DNA from: UCB3 sp964415605
GTDB taxonomy: Bacteria > Chloroflexota > Anaerolineae > Epilineales > Epilineaceae
Assembly: GCA_964415605.1 (NCBI GenBank)
Contig: CAYQBA010000028.1
Span: 1-32,700 of the forward strand
Direction of reading: 5' to 3'
Length of the DNA stretch: 32,700 bases
This document shows, piece after piece, positions 16,418 to 24,058 of this stretch. The position numbers were made by a program, and so were the translations under genes. Position 1 is the first letter of the stretch, and each line of letters begins with the position of its first letter. The notes beneath the pieces were generated by a model, which worked only from the letters and a program-made list of their open reading frames with translations, made no database searches and had not been told where the DNA came from.

Positions 16418-17854
16418 ATGGAGTTGCAGACCATCCCCATCGCCGACGGCGACGTCGCCGATCGCTACATCGTGTACCGCCCGCTGCTCGGCGCGGCGTT
16501 CGTCGCCAACCGGGCGATGGCCGATCTCACCCGCGCCATCGTGGCGCGCCGGGCGGCCGAAGCCACCGCGATCGAGCGCCTGCCCGGCGCGCCGGAGGCG
16601 CGTGAGGGCGTGCCGGGCGCCGATCGAGCGGCCGAGGGGTCCGGCGCGCCCGCGCGCTTTCTCGATCGAATCGGCTTCCTGGCACCCGACCCGCCGCCGC
16701 CCGCCCTCCGCCGGACCTTCAAGCCGGTCACCGCGGTGCTGCTTCTCACCAACCAGTGCCAGCTGCGCTGCACCTACTGCTACGCCGCCGCCGGCGCGCT
16801 GCCGGCCCGACGGCTCTCGGTCGATCTGGGTTGCCGCGCGATCGACCACGTGAGCGTCAACGCCAGCGAGCTGGGGTACGACCACTTCGAGGTGGCGTTC
16901 CACGGCGGGGGCGAGCCGACCTTCGCGTGGTCCGTGCTCCAGCACTGCACGCGCCATGCGCGCGGCAAGACCCTGCCGGCCGAGATCACGCTGACATCCA
17001 ACGCGGTCTGGTCGCGGCGGCAGTGCGACTGGATCAGCACCAACATCGACCATCTCAGCCTCTCGGTGGATGGCGATGTGGCGCTGCAGGATCGCCAGCG
17101 CCCGTTTGCGTCGGGCCGCGGATCGGCGGACATCGTGCTGCGCAACCTCGCGACGCTCGACGGTCGCGGCAAGGCCTACGGGCTGCGTCTGACCGCGACG
17201 GCCCCCTGGGTCCAGCTGCCGGCGGCCGTCGGGTTCCTGTGCGCCACGACGGCATGCCGGCACATGCAGGTCGAGCCGGCCTTCAACGCCGGGCGCGGTG
17301 GCCACGGCATGCCCACCTCGGCCGACTGCGATGCGTTCGCCGATGCGTTCCTCGAGGCTTTCGACGTCGCGGCCGACGCGGGCTGCAGCCTGACCTGCTC
17401 CGCGGCGCGCCCGGGAACGGTCGCGGCGTCGTTTTGCGGCGCGCCGTACGACGCCCTCATCGTCAACGCCGACGGCCACCTCGGCACCTGCTACGAGATC
17501 GACAACGCCGGTCATCCGCTGGCGGGTATCTCGACGATCGGCTGTATCGACGGCGCCGAGGTGCGGGTGAACCACGCGGCGCGCGATCGGCTGCACGGCC
17601 TGCTGGACGCGCGGCGGGCGGCGTGCGAAGGCTGTTTCAGCTACCACAGCTGTGCGGGCGACTGTTATGCCCGACGCTTCCAACCTGGCGTCGACGGGCA
17701 CCTCGCGCACGGTCCGCGCTGCGACATGAACCGGCGCATCCTGCGCGAGCTGCTCCTCCGGCTGATCGAGATGTCCGGGGGCGTGTGGCGCATGCCGACG
17801 CCCGCGGCGCCGATGCAAGCCTCCGGCGAACCGGGCGAGATCCCCGTCGGCTGA
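16418..17854 (+). CDS. Radical SAM/SPASM peptide-modifying enzyme 3
   Basis: This 478-residue protein has an N-terminal domain with a YIVYRPLLGAAFVAN segment of the kind found at the start of many SPASM maturases. The radical SAM core has C114-x3-C118-x2-C121 (CQLRCTYC) and GGGEP. The SPASM region is complete: C-x12-G-x4-C, CEGCFSYHSCAGDC (Cx2Cx5Cx3C) and a final Cys in GPRCDMN. It should bind three [4Fe-4S] clusters and act on a peptide or protein side chain in the cytoplasm. Only 25 bases separate it from the lipoprotein gene, making it the enzyme most directly coupled to the candidate substrate. Its stop overlaps the next start by one base. It is clearly distinct from the other three enzymes, so this is not a recent duplication. 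Confidence 0.9.
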   Translation: MELQTIPIADGDVADRYIVYRPLLGAAFVANRAMADLTRAIVARRAAEATAIERLPGAPEAREGVPGADRAAEGSGAPARFLDRIGFLAPDPPPPALRRTFKPVTAVLLLTNQCQLRCTYCYAAAGALPARRLSVDLGCRAIDHVSVNASELGYDHFEVAFHGGGEPTFAWSVLQHCTRHARGKTLPAEITLTSNAVWSRRQCDWISTNIDHLSLSVDGDVALQDRQRPFASGRGSADIVLRNLATLDGRGKAYGLRLTATAPWVQLPAAVGFLCATTACRHMQVEPAFNAGRGGHGMPTSADCDAFADAFLEAFDVAADAGCSLTCSAARPGTVAASFCGAPYDALIVNADGHLGTCYEIDNAGHPLAGISTIGCIDGAEVRVNHAARDRLHGLLDARRAACEGCFSYHSCAGDCYARRFQPGVDGHLAHGPRCDMNRRILRELLLRLIEMSGGVWRMPTPAAPMQASGEPGEIPVG

Positions 17855-18750
17855 TGCACGCCGATTCCTGGTTCGGCTCGGGGGCTGGGTCCGTGGCGCC
17901 AGACCAGACGCCGGGTTGGCAAAGCACCATCGTGGTCATATCGTGGTGGTCGAACTGCCTCGGCCTGCGCTGTCTGCACCGCATCATGCCGGTGGCCGAC
18001 GGCCGGCCGGTGTACGTGGTGCAAGTCGGCAAGCCCGCCGCCCAGCGGAGGGCATTCCGCGATTTGATGCCGCGGAACGTCGCCGAGATCACCTACTCCG
18101 ATCGTGCGCCGGCCGAGCACAGCCGGGTGATCGACCACGTCGCGCGGACCGTGCTGACGGAAGCGATGGGGATCTGGTTCGTTGACCACGACACCCATCT
18201 GACGGGGTCCGCCGAAGCCTGGTGGCGCGAGGCAGATGCGCGTCTGGACCGCTGCGCATACTGCCTGGTGCTCGTCGGCGCAGACGGCGGCGGCGCCATC
18301 ACCGCGCCGGCGTTCTGGCTGTCGCCGGCCCGCCTGCCGACCGCCACGCCGTCGTTCGACCCGATTCCCTTCCGGACGAGCCCGGCGGCCTTGCGGCCCG
18401 GACGGTCGTACGAGCCGCGTTCGCTCCGCATGCCCGACGTAGACACGCTTGTGCGTGCCCGGGACTGGCTGGCCGCGCGCGGGCTGGTCGGCCGGGTCGC
18501 CATGGATCGAGATACCGCACGCGACCGGCGGCCGGGGTGCTTTCCGCGACACGAGCACCTCGGCGGGTTGAGCCTGCTGGCGGCTCCGGAGCCGCCGCTG
18601 GAGGCGCATCCGTGGATGCGCCAGACGGTCGACGGGTTGAACCGTTTCCTGGCAAGCTGCCCCGCTGATTGGATTGCGGCCGAGGATCCGGCGCTGCTGC
18701 GGCGACTGGCGCGGCTCACCCACGGCGTGCGGGATGGCGCCCGTGCCTGA
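17854..18750 (+). CDS. Glycosyltransferase-like (GT-A fold) protein of the radical SAM operon
   Basis: I do not recognise this 298-residue protein with certainty. It lacks a signal peptide and membrane helices. The N-terminal part alternates beta-like segments (TIVVISWWSN, VYVVQVGK) with helices, and is followed by GIWFVDHDTHL, a D111-H-D113 motif at a strand end as in GT-A glycosyltransferases. A late HEHLGGLS segment could be the acceptor or metal-binding His region. Family 2-like glycosyltransferases use such DxD motifs to bind a metal-nucleotide sugar. If correct, the operon's product may also be glycosylated, for example on its Thr/Ser-rich linkers. The motif match is short and could be chance. 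It overlaps the preceding stop by 1 base and the following start by 17, so it belongs to the operon. Confidence 0.45.
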   Translation: MHADSWFGSGAGSVAPDQTPGWQSTIVVISWWSNCLGLRCLHRIMPVADGRPVYVVQVGKPAAQRRAFRDLMPRNVAEITYSDRAPAEHSRVIDHVARTVLTEAMGIWFVDHDTHLTGSAEAWWREADARLDRCAYCLVLVGADGGGAITAPAFWLSPARLPTATPSFDPIPFRTSPAALRPGRSYEPRSLRMPDVDTLVRARDWLAARGLVGRVAMDRDTARDRRPGCFPRHEHLGGLSLLAAPEPPLEAHPWMRQTVDGLNRFLASCPADWIAAEDPALLRRLARLTHGVRDGARA

Positions 18751-19294
18751 TCTACCGGCGGCCGATGCCGGCCGCGCCTGCCGCTCGCCCACCGCGGGTT
18801 CTGGCGCGCCGCGCGCGCCACGGTTGCCGGACCGGTGGTCGCCGCATTGGGCCGATCGGGCGATCGGCCCGCGCCAGCGGCTGCGCTTCGACTTCACTCG
18901 CCGTGAGCTGTTCACCGCGCTGGCCACGGAACTGAGGATCATCTACGGCCGCAGCCAGGGAGGGGAAGCGTGGCGACTGGCGGATCTGGGGCGGTTGCCG
19001 GACGCCGCGCTTGAGCGGTTGGTTCCGATCGTCGTGGCCGGCTGTCGCATCACCGAGACGGACGGTCACATTTTCGGCCAGGTGTCTGCGACGGCAGCGC
19101 CGAAACCGCTGTTCCCGAAATCTCCCGCCGCGCTGGAGGCCTTCAACCAGTTCAACGGCCTGACGCCGATCGGGGCGATCGTGCGCCACGTGGCGGCGGC
19201 GACCGGATGGAGTCACGCGGAGAGCCATGAGCTCGTGCGCGGGTTGTTTCTCGACCTCGTGGTCGCCGGCGTGTGTGTGCCGAAATGGCCCTGA
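18734..19294 (+). CDS. Second small PqqD-like operon protein
   Basis: The 186-residue product starts with an Ala/Pro/Arg-rich, probably disordered stretch (1-45). A middle domain (about 50-120) begins RRELFTALATELR and ends with a DGHIFGQ turn. The C-terminal 50 residues have a winged-helix pattern (AFNQFNGLTPIGAIV, then helices, then LVVAGVCVPKWP) like PqqD-type recognition proteins. I infer that it presents a peptide to a radical SAM partner, most likely enzyme 4, whose gene overlaps its end by 10 bases, mirroring the 14215-14532/14525-15559 pair. It overlaps the preceding gene by 17 bases. The single Cys residues do not resemble a core peptide, so I do not consider it a substrate. Family membership is by pattern only. 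Confidence 0.5.
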   Translation: MAPVPDLPAADAGRACRSPTAGSGAPRAPRLPDRWSPHWADRAIGPRQRLRFDFTRRELFTALATELRIIYGRSQGGEAWRLADLGRLPDAALERLVPIVVAGCRITETDGHIFGQVSATAAPKPLFPKSPAALEAFNQFNGLTPIGAIVRHVAAATGWSHAESHELVRGLFLDLVVAGVCVPKWP

Positions 19295-20739
19295 GCGCGT
19301 TTCGCCCTCTCAGGACAACCCGGCTGCCGATCTTCCGGATGGCATCCGCTGGCTCCGTCTTGTTCTATGCGCCAGGGTATGTGGTGGTGGTGCGGGCCGA
19401 CCGGGCGGCCGAATTCGAGGCCGCGATCGGCGACGACGCGCCGGATGGTGCGCCGTCCCCCGCGGAGGCGCCGGAACCTGGCGATCCACGGGCCAATGGC
19501 CATGGGTGGGAGATCCAGCCCTCGTTCACGGCCTCGGCAATGGTCATGGCGGCCCGGCATCTGCGCGCGCGCGCCAGCCATGCGCGGGACGCCTCGGGCG
19601 CGGCTCGGGATCGCGCGTTCAAGCCCGTTTGCCTGACCATTTACCTGCACAACGCGTGTAACTTGAAGTGCAGCTATTGCTTCTCCGAGGCAACCCCACG
19701 CCAGGCGGCCCGGCTCGACTTGACCGCGATCCGAGCCGGAGCCGAACGGGTCGGAGCCAACTGCCGGGAAGCGGACCTCCCCTTCACGGCGGTGTTCCAT
19801 GGTGGCGGCGAGCCGATGCTCGACGGCACCCTGACCGAAGCGGCCTTGGGCACGGTCGAGGCCGTTGCCGCACGCCACGGTCGGCCGATGTTCCGCTACA
19901 TCGCGACGAACGGCGTGATGCCGGCGAGATCGGCGGCGTGGATGGCGCGCCGCTTCGACCTCGTCGGCGTCTCGTGCGATGGGCCTCCGGACGTCCAGAA
20001 CGCGCAGCGGCCGACGTGGGGCAGCCAGGGTTCCGCGGCGCAGGTGGAACGCACGGCCGCCATCGTGCGCGCGGCCGGCACGCCCTTGCATGTGCGCGTG
20101 ACGGTGACGCCGGACAGCGTGCAGCGACAGCCCGAGATCGCCGACTACATCTGCCGTGTGTTGTGCCCGCAGGAAATCCACGTCGAGCTGGTCTATCGGG
20201 CGGGGCGCGCCGCCGATTCCGGCGCGTTTCGAACGCTCGACGTCGATGCCTATGTCGCCGGCTACCAGGCCGCGCAGGCCATTGCCGCCCGCTTCGGCAT
20301 CGCATGGCTGGGCGCCGGCGCGCGACCGTGGACGATCCACGGCCCTTTCTGCAACGTGCTGCGCGACGTGCTGCAGATCGTGCCGGGCGGGGCGGCGACC
20401 GCCTGTTTTCGGTCGACGTCCGCGGAGGCGGCTCAGCGCGACGGCACATGGATCGGCGGGTTGACCGCAGATGGCGCCGATTGGGCGATCGACGAGGCGC
20501 GCATCGGGGTGCTGCGCGGCGTGCTCACGGCCCTTCCCCCAAGCTGTCGCGACTGTTTCAATCAGCATCACTGCGCGCGCGCATGCCCCGATCACTGCCC
20601 AATCGAGCCGGATGACCCGTCCACCGACGCTCGATGCCGTGTTCAGGCCGCGCTCGCCGAGGCTCACATCCGTTCGACGGCGAGCAGGCTGACGGAGCAA
20701 GCTGTGTCAGGCCAGTGGCTGTGGGCCGGGACGGTGTGA
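19285..20739 (+). CDS. Radical SAM/SPASM peptide-modifying enzyme 4
   Basis: This 484-residue protein has an N-terminal region with LFYAPGYVVVV, then a low-complexity linker. The radical SAM core has C125-x3-C129-x2-C132 (CNLKCSYC) and GGGEP. The SPASM set is complete: C-x12-G-x4-C, CRDCFNQHHCARAC (Cx2Cx5Cx3C), and a distal Cys in DARCRV. Three iron-sulphur clusters are expected. As for the other enzymes, peptide side-chain chemistry in the cytoplasm is inferred from the family. It is the last gene of the operon. The next gene is convergent, 53 bases away. No clear terminator hairpin is visible in that gap. The ATG at 19285 lies inside the preceding gene, indicating translational coupling. 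Confidence 0.9.
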   Translation: MALSAFRPLRTTRLPIFRMASAGSVLFYAPGYVVVVRADRAAEFEAAIGDDAPDGAPSPAEAPEPGDPRANGHGWEIQPSFTASAMVMAARHLRARASHARDASGAARDRAFKPVCLTIYLHNACNLKCSYCFSEATPRQAARLDLTAIRAGAERVGANCREADLPFTAVFHGGGEPMLDGTLTEAALGTVEAVAARHGRPMFRYIATNGVMPARSAAWMARRFDLVGVSCDGPPDVQNAQRPTWGSQGSAAQVERTAAIVRAAGTPLHVRVTVTPDSVQRQPEIADYICRVLCPQEIHVELVYRAGRAADSGAFRTLDVDAYVAGYQAAQAIAARFGIAWLGAGARPWTIHGPFCNVLRDVLQIVPGGAATACFRSTSAEAAQRDGTWIGGLTADGADWAIDEARIGVLRGVLTALPPSCRDCFNQHHCARACPDHCPIEPDDPSTDARCRVQAALAEAHIRSTASRLTEQAVSGQWLWAGTV

Positions 20740-20792
20740 TGCTCGATCGGTGTGCTGCTCGCTGATCGGGCCTCGTTGCCGTCGGTCGCCAC

Positions 20793-21479
20793 TCACGCCG
20801 CCAACCCGTCGAGCGCACCCTCCCAGTTCCAAGGCTTCTGGCGCTCGAACAGGGCGACGTGTGTCTCGATCGCCGCCGCCTTGGCGCCGTCGGTCATGCG
20901 CTTCCCGGCTGCAACGCCCATGGCCCGAAGCCCCGCGCGCCGGAGCAGCGCCGCCCGGCGGCTCGCGCGTTCGACGTCGGAGCGGTCGACGATGTTCGAC
21001 ACCTCGATGACGAGGTAGACCTCGCGCGCTTCCGGCTGGCCCCGAATCATGCCGCGTACGAACAGGTCGGCCAGGAGCACATCGCCCAGCTGCGCCTCAT
21101 CGAGCGCTGCCTCGAGGTCGTCCAAGATGTCGCCGGCGCCGACAACCTGCGGCCTGCGAAGCAGCGGGCCAAAGTACGCCGGTGCCCGATCGCGATACGC
21201 CATCTCGAGGAGCACACCCTTCATTTCGCCCAGGTCGTCGGCCGCACGCGACTGGCTCAAGGCCAGCTTCTCGACGGCCGCGGTGAGGTGGTCGACTCGG
21301 TCGGCGAACTGGTCCATCCGCACGGTGAGCTGGCGCATGCTGGCCGCTTGGTCCGCGATCAGGTCGGGCAGCGCCAACAGCTCGTCCGAGAGCACCAGGC
21401 GCCGCAACTCTGCCCGCCACTCGGGGTGTTCCCCAAGCAGCCGGGTCATGTCGGCCATGTCGTGAATGGTGAAGGTCAT
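20793..21479 (-). CDS. Coiled-coil protein with possible restriction-endonuclease-like C-terminal domain
   Basis: I cannot name this 228-residue soluble protein. Residues about 45-95 form an amphipathic helix with heptads (repeated Met/Leu with Asp, Arg and Gln; MDQFADRVDHLTAAVEKLAL), so it is probably oligomeric. The C-terminal half (about 105-215) contains DVLLADLFVRG and EVYLVIEVSNIVDRSD, which resemble the core of PD-(D/E)xK-type DUF3782/DUF1626-like proteins. The catalytic lysine is not where the consensus would put it (E-V-S instead of E-x-K), so nuclease activity is doubtful. GGGAG lies about 9 bases upstream of the ATG. It is convergent with the radical SAM operon and divergent from the acetyltransferase gene; I see no functional link to either. 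Confidence 0.7.
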   Translation of the reverse strand: MTFTIHDMADMTRLLGEHPEWRAELRRLVLSDELLALPDLIADQAASMRQLTVRMDQFADRVDHLTAAVEKLALSQSRAADDLGEMKGVLLEMAYRDRAPAYFGPLLRRPQVVGAGDILDDLEAALDEAQLGDVLLADLFVRGMIRGQPEAREVYLVIEVSNIVDRSDVERASRRAALLRRAGLRAMGVAAGKRMTDGAKAAAIETHVALFERQKPWNWEGALDGLAA

Positions 21480-21634
21480 TGGATTTCGCTCCCTGAAGCG
21501 TCATGGGTGGCACCTTGACGTGGGGACGCGCGCGGAATCTTAGCCCGGCCACCGACGCACCGCAATTCACCGCTAGAATCAGCCGCGACCGGCACGCGGC
21601 CGGACCGAGTTCAACCGCAGGAGCTCCCCACGAA

Positions 21635-22732
21635 ATGGGTCACGACACGTTCGACATCTCCCCCGTCGGCGCCACGCCGCGCGACGACCTCGACGCCATG
21701 GCGGTGCTCACGCTGGCGCTCGACCACGAGCTGGGCAGCGACGACCCGCCCCGCGATCTCGCCGACGTCCGGGGCTACTACGAGCTCGGCTGGGGCGTGC
21801 CGTGGCAACAGGTGAACCTTCTCGTGCGCTGCGACGGCCGACCCATCGGCTTCGGGGCGGCGGCGGTGGACCCCGCCCACAATCCCGGCAACCTGTGGCT
21901 CCACGCCTACGTCGCACCGCCGCACCGGCGGGCCGGGGTCGGGCGCGCCATCGTCGCGCGGCTCCTGGCCCACCGCGCGGCCGAGTCGCCGGTGGCGTCG
22001 GTCGGCTTCTGCCTCCGCGCGTCGGCGCCGGCGGCGCGGCCGCTGGTCGACCGCATCGAGCGCGACTGGGGCGTGGCGGCCAGCATCGTGGAGCGCAAGT
22101 CGCGCCTGGACCTGGCGGCGTGGACCGCCGGCCAGGCCGGCGCGGCGCTAGCGGAGCGGCGCACGTTGGCCGGTGACACCCGCCTGGTCTTCTTCACCAT
22201 GGACGACTTTCCGGGCCCCGAGACCGGCTTCGACCTCGGGCGCTACCTCGACGCCATGAACGAGATCGAGACGCTGATGCCCACGGAGGACCTCGAGCAG
22301 GCGCCGGAGCACTTCGACGCCGAGCGGATCGTCGACCAGGTGCGCCGGCAGCGGCTGCGCGGGCGCGTCTTGTGGAGCTTGGTGGCGCTGGATCCGGCCA
22401 CCGGCGACTGCCTGGGCTACTCCACCGTCAACTTCAAGCCCGACGACCCGGCGCTCGTCAACCAGTGGGGCACCGGCGTCGTCCGCCGCGCCCAGGGGCG
22501 GGGCCTCGGCAAGCTGCTCAAGCTGGCGATGCTCGAGAAGCTGCTCCGCGAGGTGCCGGGCGCGCGCTACATCGAGACGTCCAACGCCGGCAGCAATGCC
22601 GCGATGATCGGCATCAACACCGACCTGGGCTTCCGGGAGCACTTCATCGAGCACTGCTACCAGATGCCGGTGGGCGACCTGTGTGGCCGGTTGGGGATAG
22701 CCGCGCCGGGGGAGACGGGCGGGGGAGACTGA
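21635..22732 (+). CDS. Tandem GNAT-family N-acetyltransferase
   Basis: The 365-residue protein has two GNAT folds. The first (about 1-170) has an acetyl-CoA loop HRRAGVGRA at 98-106. The second (about 195-360) has RRAQGRGLGKLL at 284-295, followed by the typical ARYIETSNAGSNAAMIGIN strand-helix, where substrate-side asparagines are common. Proteins of this layout acetylate small amines, aminoglycosides or mycothiol-type precursors; the substrate here is unknown. A similar two-domain arrangement occurs in MshD, but nothing else of mycothiol synthesis is present. CAGGAG is about 11 bases before the ATG at 21635. A TAGAAT at 21574-21579 could be the -10; the -35 is unclear. Base and codon use match its neighbours. 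Confidence 0.88.
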   Translation: MGHDTFDISPVGATPRDDLDAMAVLTLALDHELGSDDPPRDLADVRGYYELGWGVPWQQVNLLVRCDGRPIGFGAAAVDPAHNPGNLWLHAYVAPPHRRAGVGRAIVARLLAHRAAESPVASVGFCLRASAPAARPLVDRIERDWGVAASIVERKSRLDLAAWTAGQAGAALAERRTLAGDTRLVFFTMDDFPGPETGFDLGRYLDAMNEIETLMPTEDLEQAPEHFDAERIVDQVRRQRLRGRVLWSLVALDPATGDCLGYSTVNFKPDDPALVNQWGTGVVRRAQGRGLGKLLKLAMLEKLLREVPGARYIETSNAGSNAAMIGINTDLGFREHFIEHCYQMPVGDLCGRLGIAAPGETGGGD

Positions 22733-22733
22733 C

Positions 22734-22771
22734 GGTGGGAAGGCGATCCGACGTGGCGCCGCCTCCCAACC
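22734..22771. terminator. Imperfect hairpin between convergent genes
   Basis: GGTGGGAAGGCG (22734-22745) can pair with CGCCTCCCAACC (22760-22771) with small bulges. It lies directly after the acetyltransferase stop and close to the end of the convergent PLP-enzyme gene, so it may terminate both. No T-tract is seen. Confidence 0.35.
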
Positions 22772-22793
22772 GAGCGCGACCCCACGCGGTCGT

Positions 22794-24053
22794 TCACCCC
22801 CCGGCGAGCTCCGCTTCCACCGCCGCGACGAGCGCGTCCACGTCCGCCGCCGTGTTGTAGCCCTGGATCGACACGCGCAGGAGCGGGCGGTCGTTCCAGG
22901 GGATCGTCGGGATCTCGATGCGGTGCGCGTCGTACAGCCGGTCCTTAAGCGCCACGACATCGGTGCCGGGCGGCAGCTCGACCGCCTCCATCTGGGTGTA
23001 CCAGGCGTCGTCGTCGGGATGGATCGCCCGCATGCCCGGGATCGCCAGCAGCCGCGCGCGGGCCGCGCGCACCAGGTTGTGGCAGCGGGCGCGGACCGCC
23101 GGCCAGCCGCGCTCGGCCTGGTACGCGATCGCCGCCGGCACCGCCAGGGCCGCCGCGTAGTCCCGCGTGCCGACGAACTCGAGCTCGTCGATGAACGCGT
23201 CGCCCGTGGCCAGCGGACTCTCGACGCCCCAGCTGACCACCGCCGGGGACACCCGGCCGCGCGCCTCCGGCCGGGCGTAGAGAAAGCCCGCGCCCTTGGG
23301 GGCGCACAGCCACTTGTGGCAGTTGCCGGCGTAGAAGTCCGCCCCCAGCGCCGCCAGGTCCAGCGGCACCTGCCCGGGGCCGTGCGCGCCGTCGATCACC
23401 GTCGTGATCCCCCGCGCGCGGGCGTGCTCGACCAGCGGCGCGATCGGCAGCGTCAGCGCCGTCGGCGACGTGATGTGGCTGAGGTACAGGACGCGCGTGC
23501 GCGGCGTGACGGCCGACCAGATCCGCTCGGCGACGGCGGCGTGCGTCGTGACCGGCAGGTCGATGGCGACGCGCCGGTAGTGCGCCCCGGTTCCGGCGAG
23601 CGCCGCGCGCCACGCGCGGTCGCACGCGCCGTACTCGTGGTCGATCGTCAGCACCTCGTCCCCGACCGCCAACCCCGGCGCCAGGCTGCGGGCCACGATG
23701 TTGACGCCGGTCGTGGCGTTGGGCACGTAGACCACGTCGTCGGCCCCCGCCCCGACGTACGAGGCCAGCGCGGCGCGCGCCGCGCGCATCAAGCCGGTGA
23801 ATCGCCGGCCGAGGAACTCGACCGGCTGCAGCTCGAGCTCGCGCTGCCAGGCCTGGTAGGCCTCGAACACCGGCCGCGGACAGGCGCCGAACGAGCCGTG
23901 GTTGAGGAAGACGACCGACGGGTCGAGCAGGAACTCGGCCCGCAGGGACTCGGGCGACGGCGCCGCGGCGGGGTCAGCGCTGCGGTTCGCCGCGGGGGGC
24001 GGCGTGAGGAGGTCGGCGGCGGGGTCGGCGTTCGCGGGCGGCGCGGGCGGCAT
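22794..24053 (-). CDS. Class V aminotransferase-fold PLP enzyme (isopenicillin N epimerase/cysteine desulfurase-like)
   Basis: A 419-residue enzyme of PLP fold type I, class V. An Ala/Pro-rich N-terminal tail (1-35) precedes the FLNHGSFGACP segment typical of the isopenicillin N epimerase-like group. The cofactor aspartate is in VIDGAHGPGQ (D221), and the Schiff-base lysine in GNCHKWLCAPKG is K247. There is no persulfide-forming cysteine loop of IscS/SufS type that I can identify, so an epimerase, lyase or C-S cleaving role is more likely than sulphur donation. The ATG lies 5 bases after the fabV stop, so the two genes form an operon. Frames extend further upstream through fabV but carry no conserved sequence. 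Substrate unknown. Confidence 0.85.
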   Translation of the reverse strand: MPPAPPANADPAADLLTPPPAANRSADPAAAPSPESLRAEFLLDPSVVFLNHGSFGACPRPVFEAYQAWQRELELQPVEFLGRRFTGLMRAARAALASYVGAGADDVVYVPNATTGVNIVARSLAPGLAVGDEVLTIDHEYGACDRAWRAALAGTGAHYRRVAIDLPVTTHAAVAERIWSAVTPRTRVLYLSHITSPTALTLPIAPLVEHARARGITTVIDGAHGPGQVPLDLAALGADFYAGNCHKWLCAPKGAGFLYARPEARGRVSPAVVSWGVESPLATGDAFIDELEFVGTRDYAAALAVPAAIAYQAERGWPAVRARCHNLVRAARARLLAIPGMRAIHPDDDAWYTQMEAVELPPGTDVVALKDRLYDAHRIEIPTIPWNDRPLLRVSIQGYNTAADVDALVAAVEAELAGG

Positions 24054-24058
24054 CGGCG

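Noticed and set aside
12714..20739. PQQ, mycofactocin, SCIFF or His-Xaa-Ser identity for the operon
   Set aside because: No PqqA, MftA or SCIFF-length precursor and no HXS repeats are present, and the number and order of enzymes differ. The six-Cys tail only superficially resembles SCIFF, which is a short stand-alone peptide.
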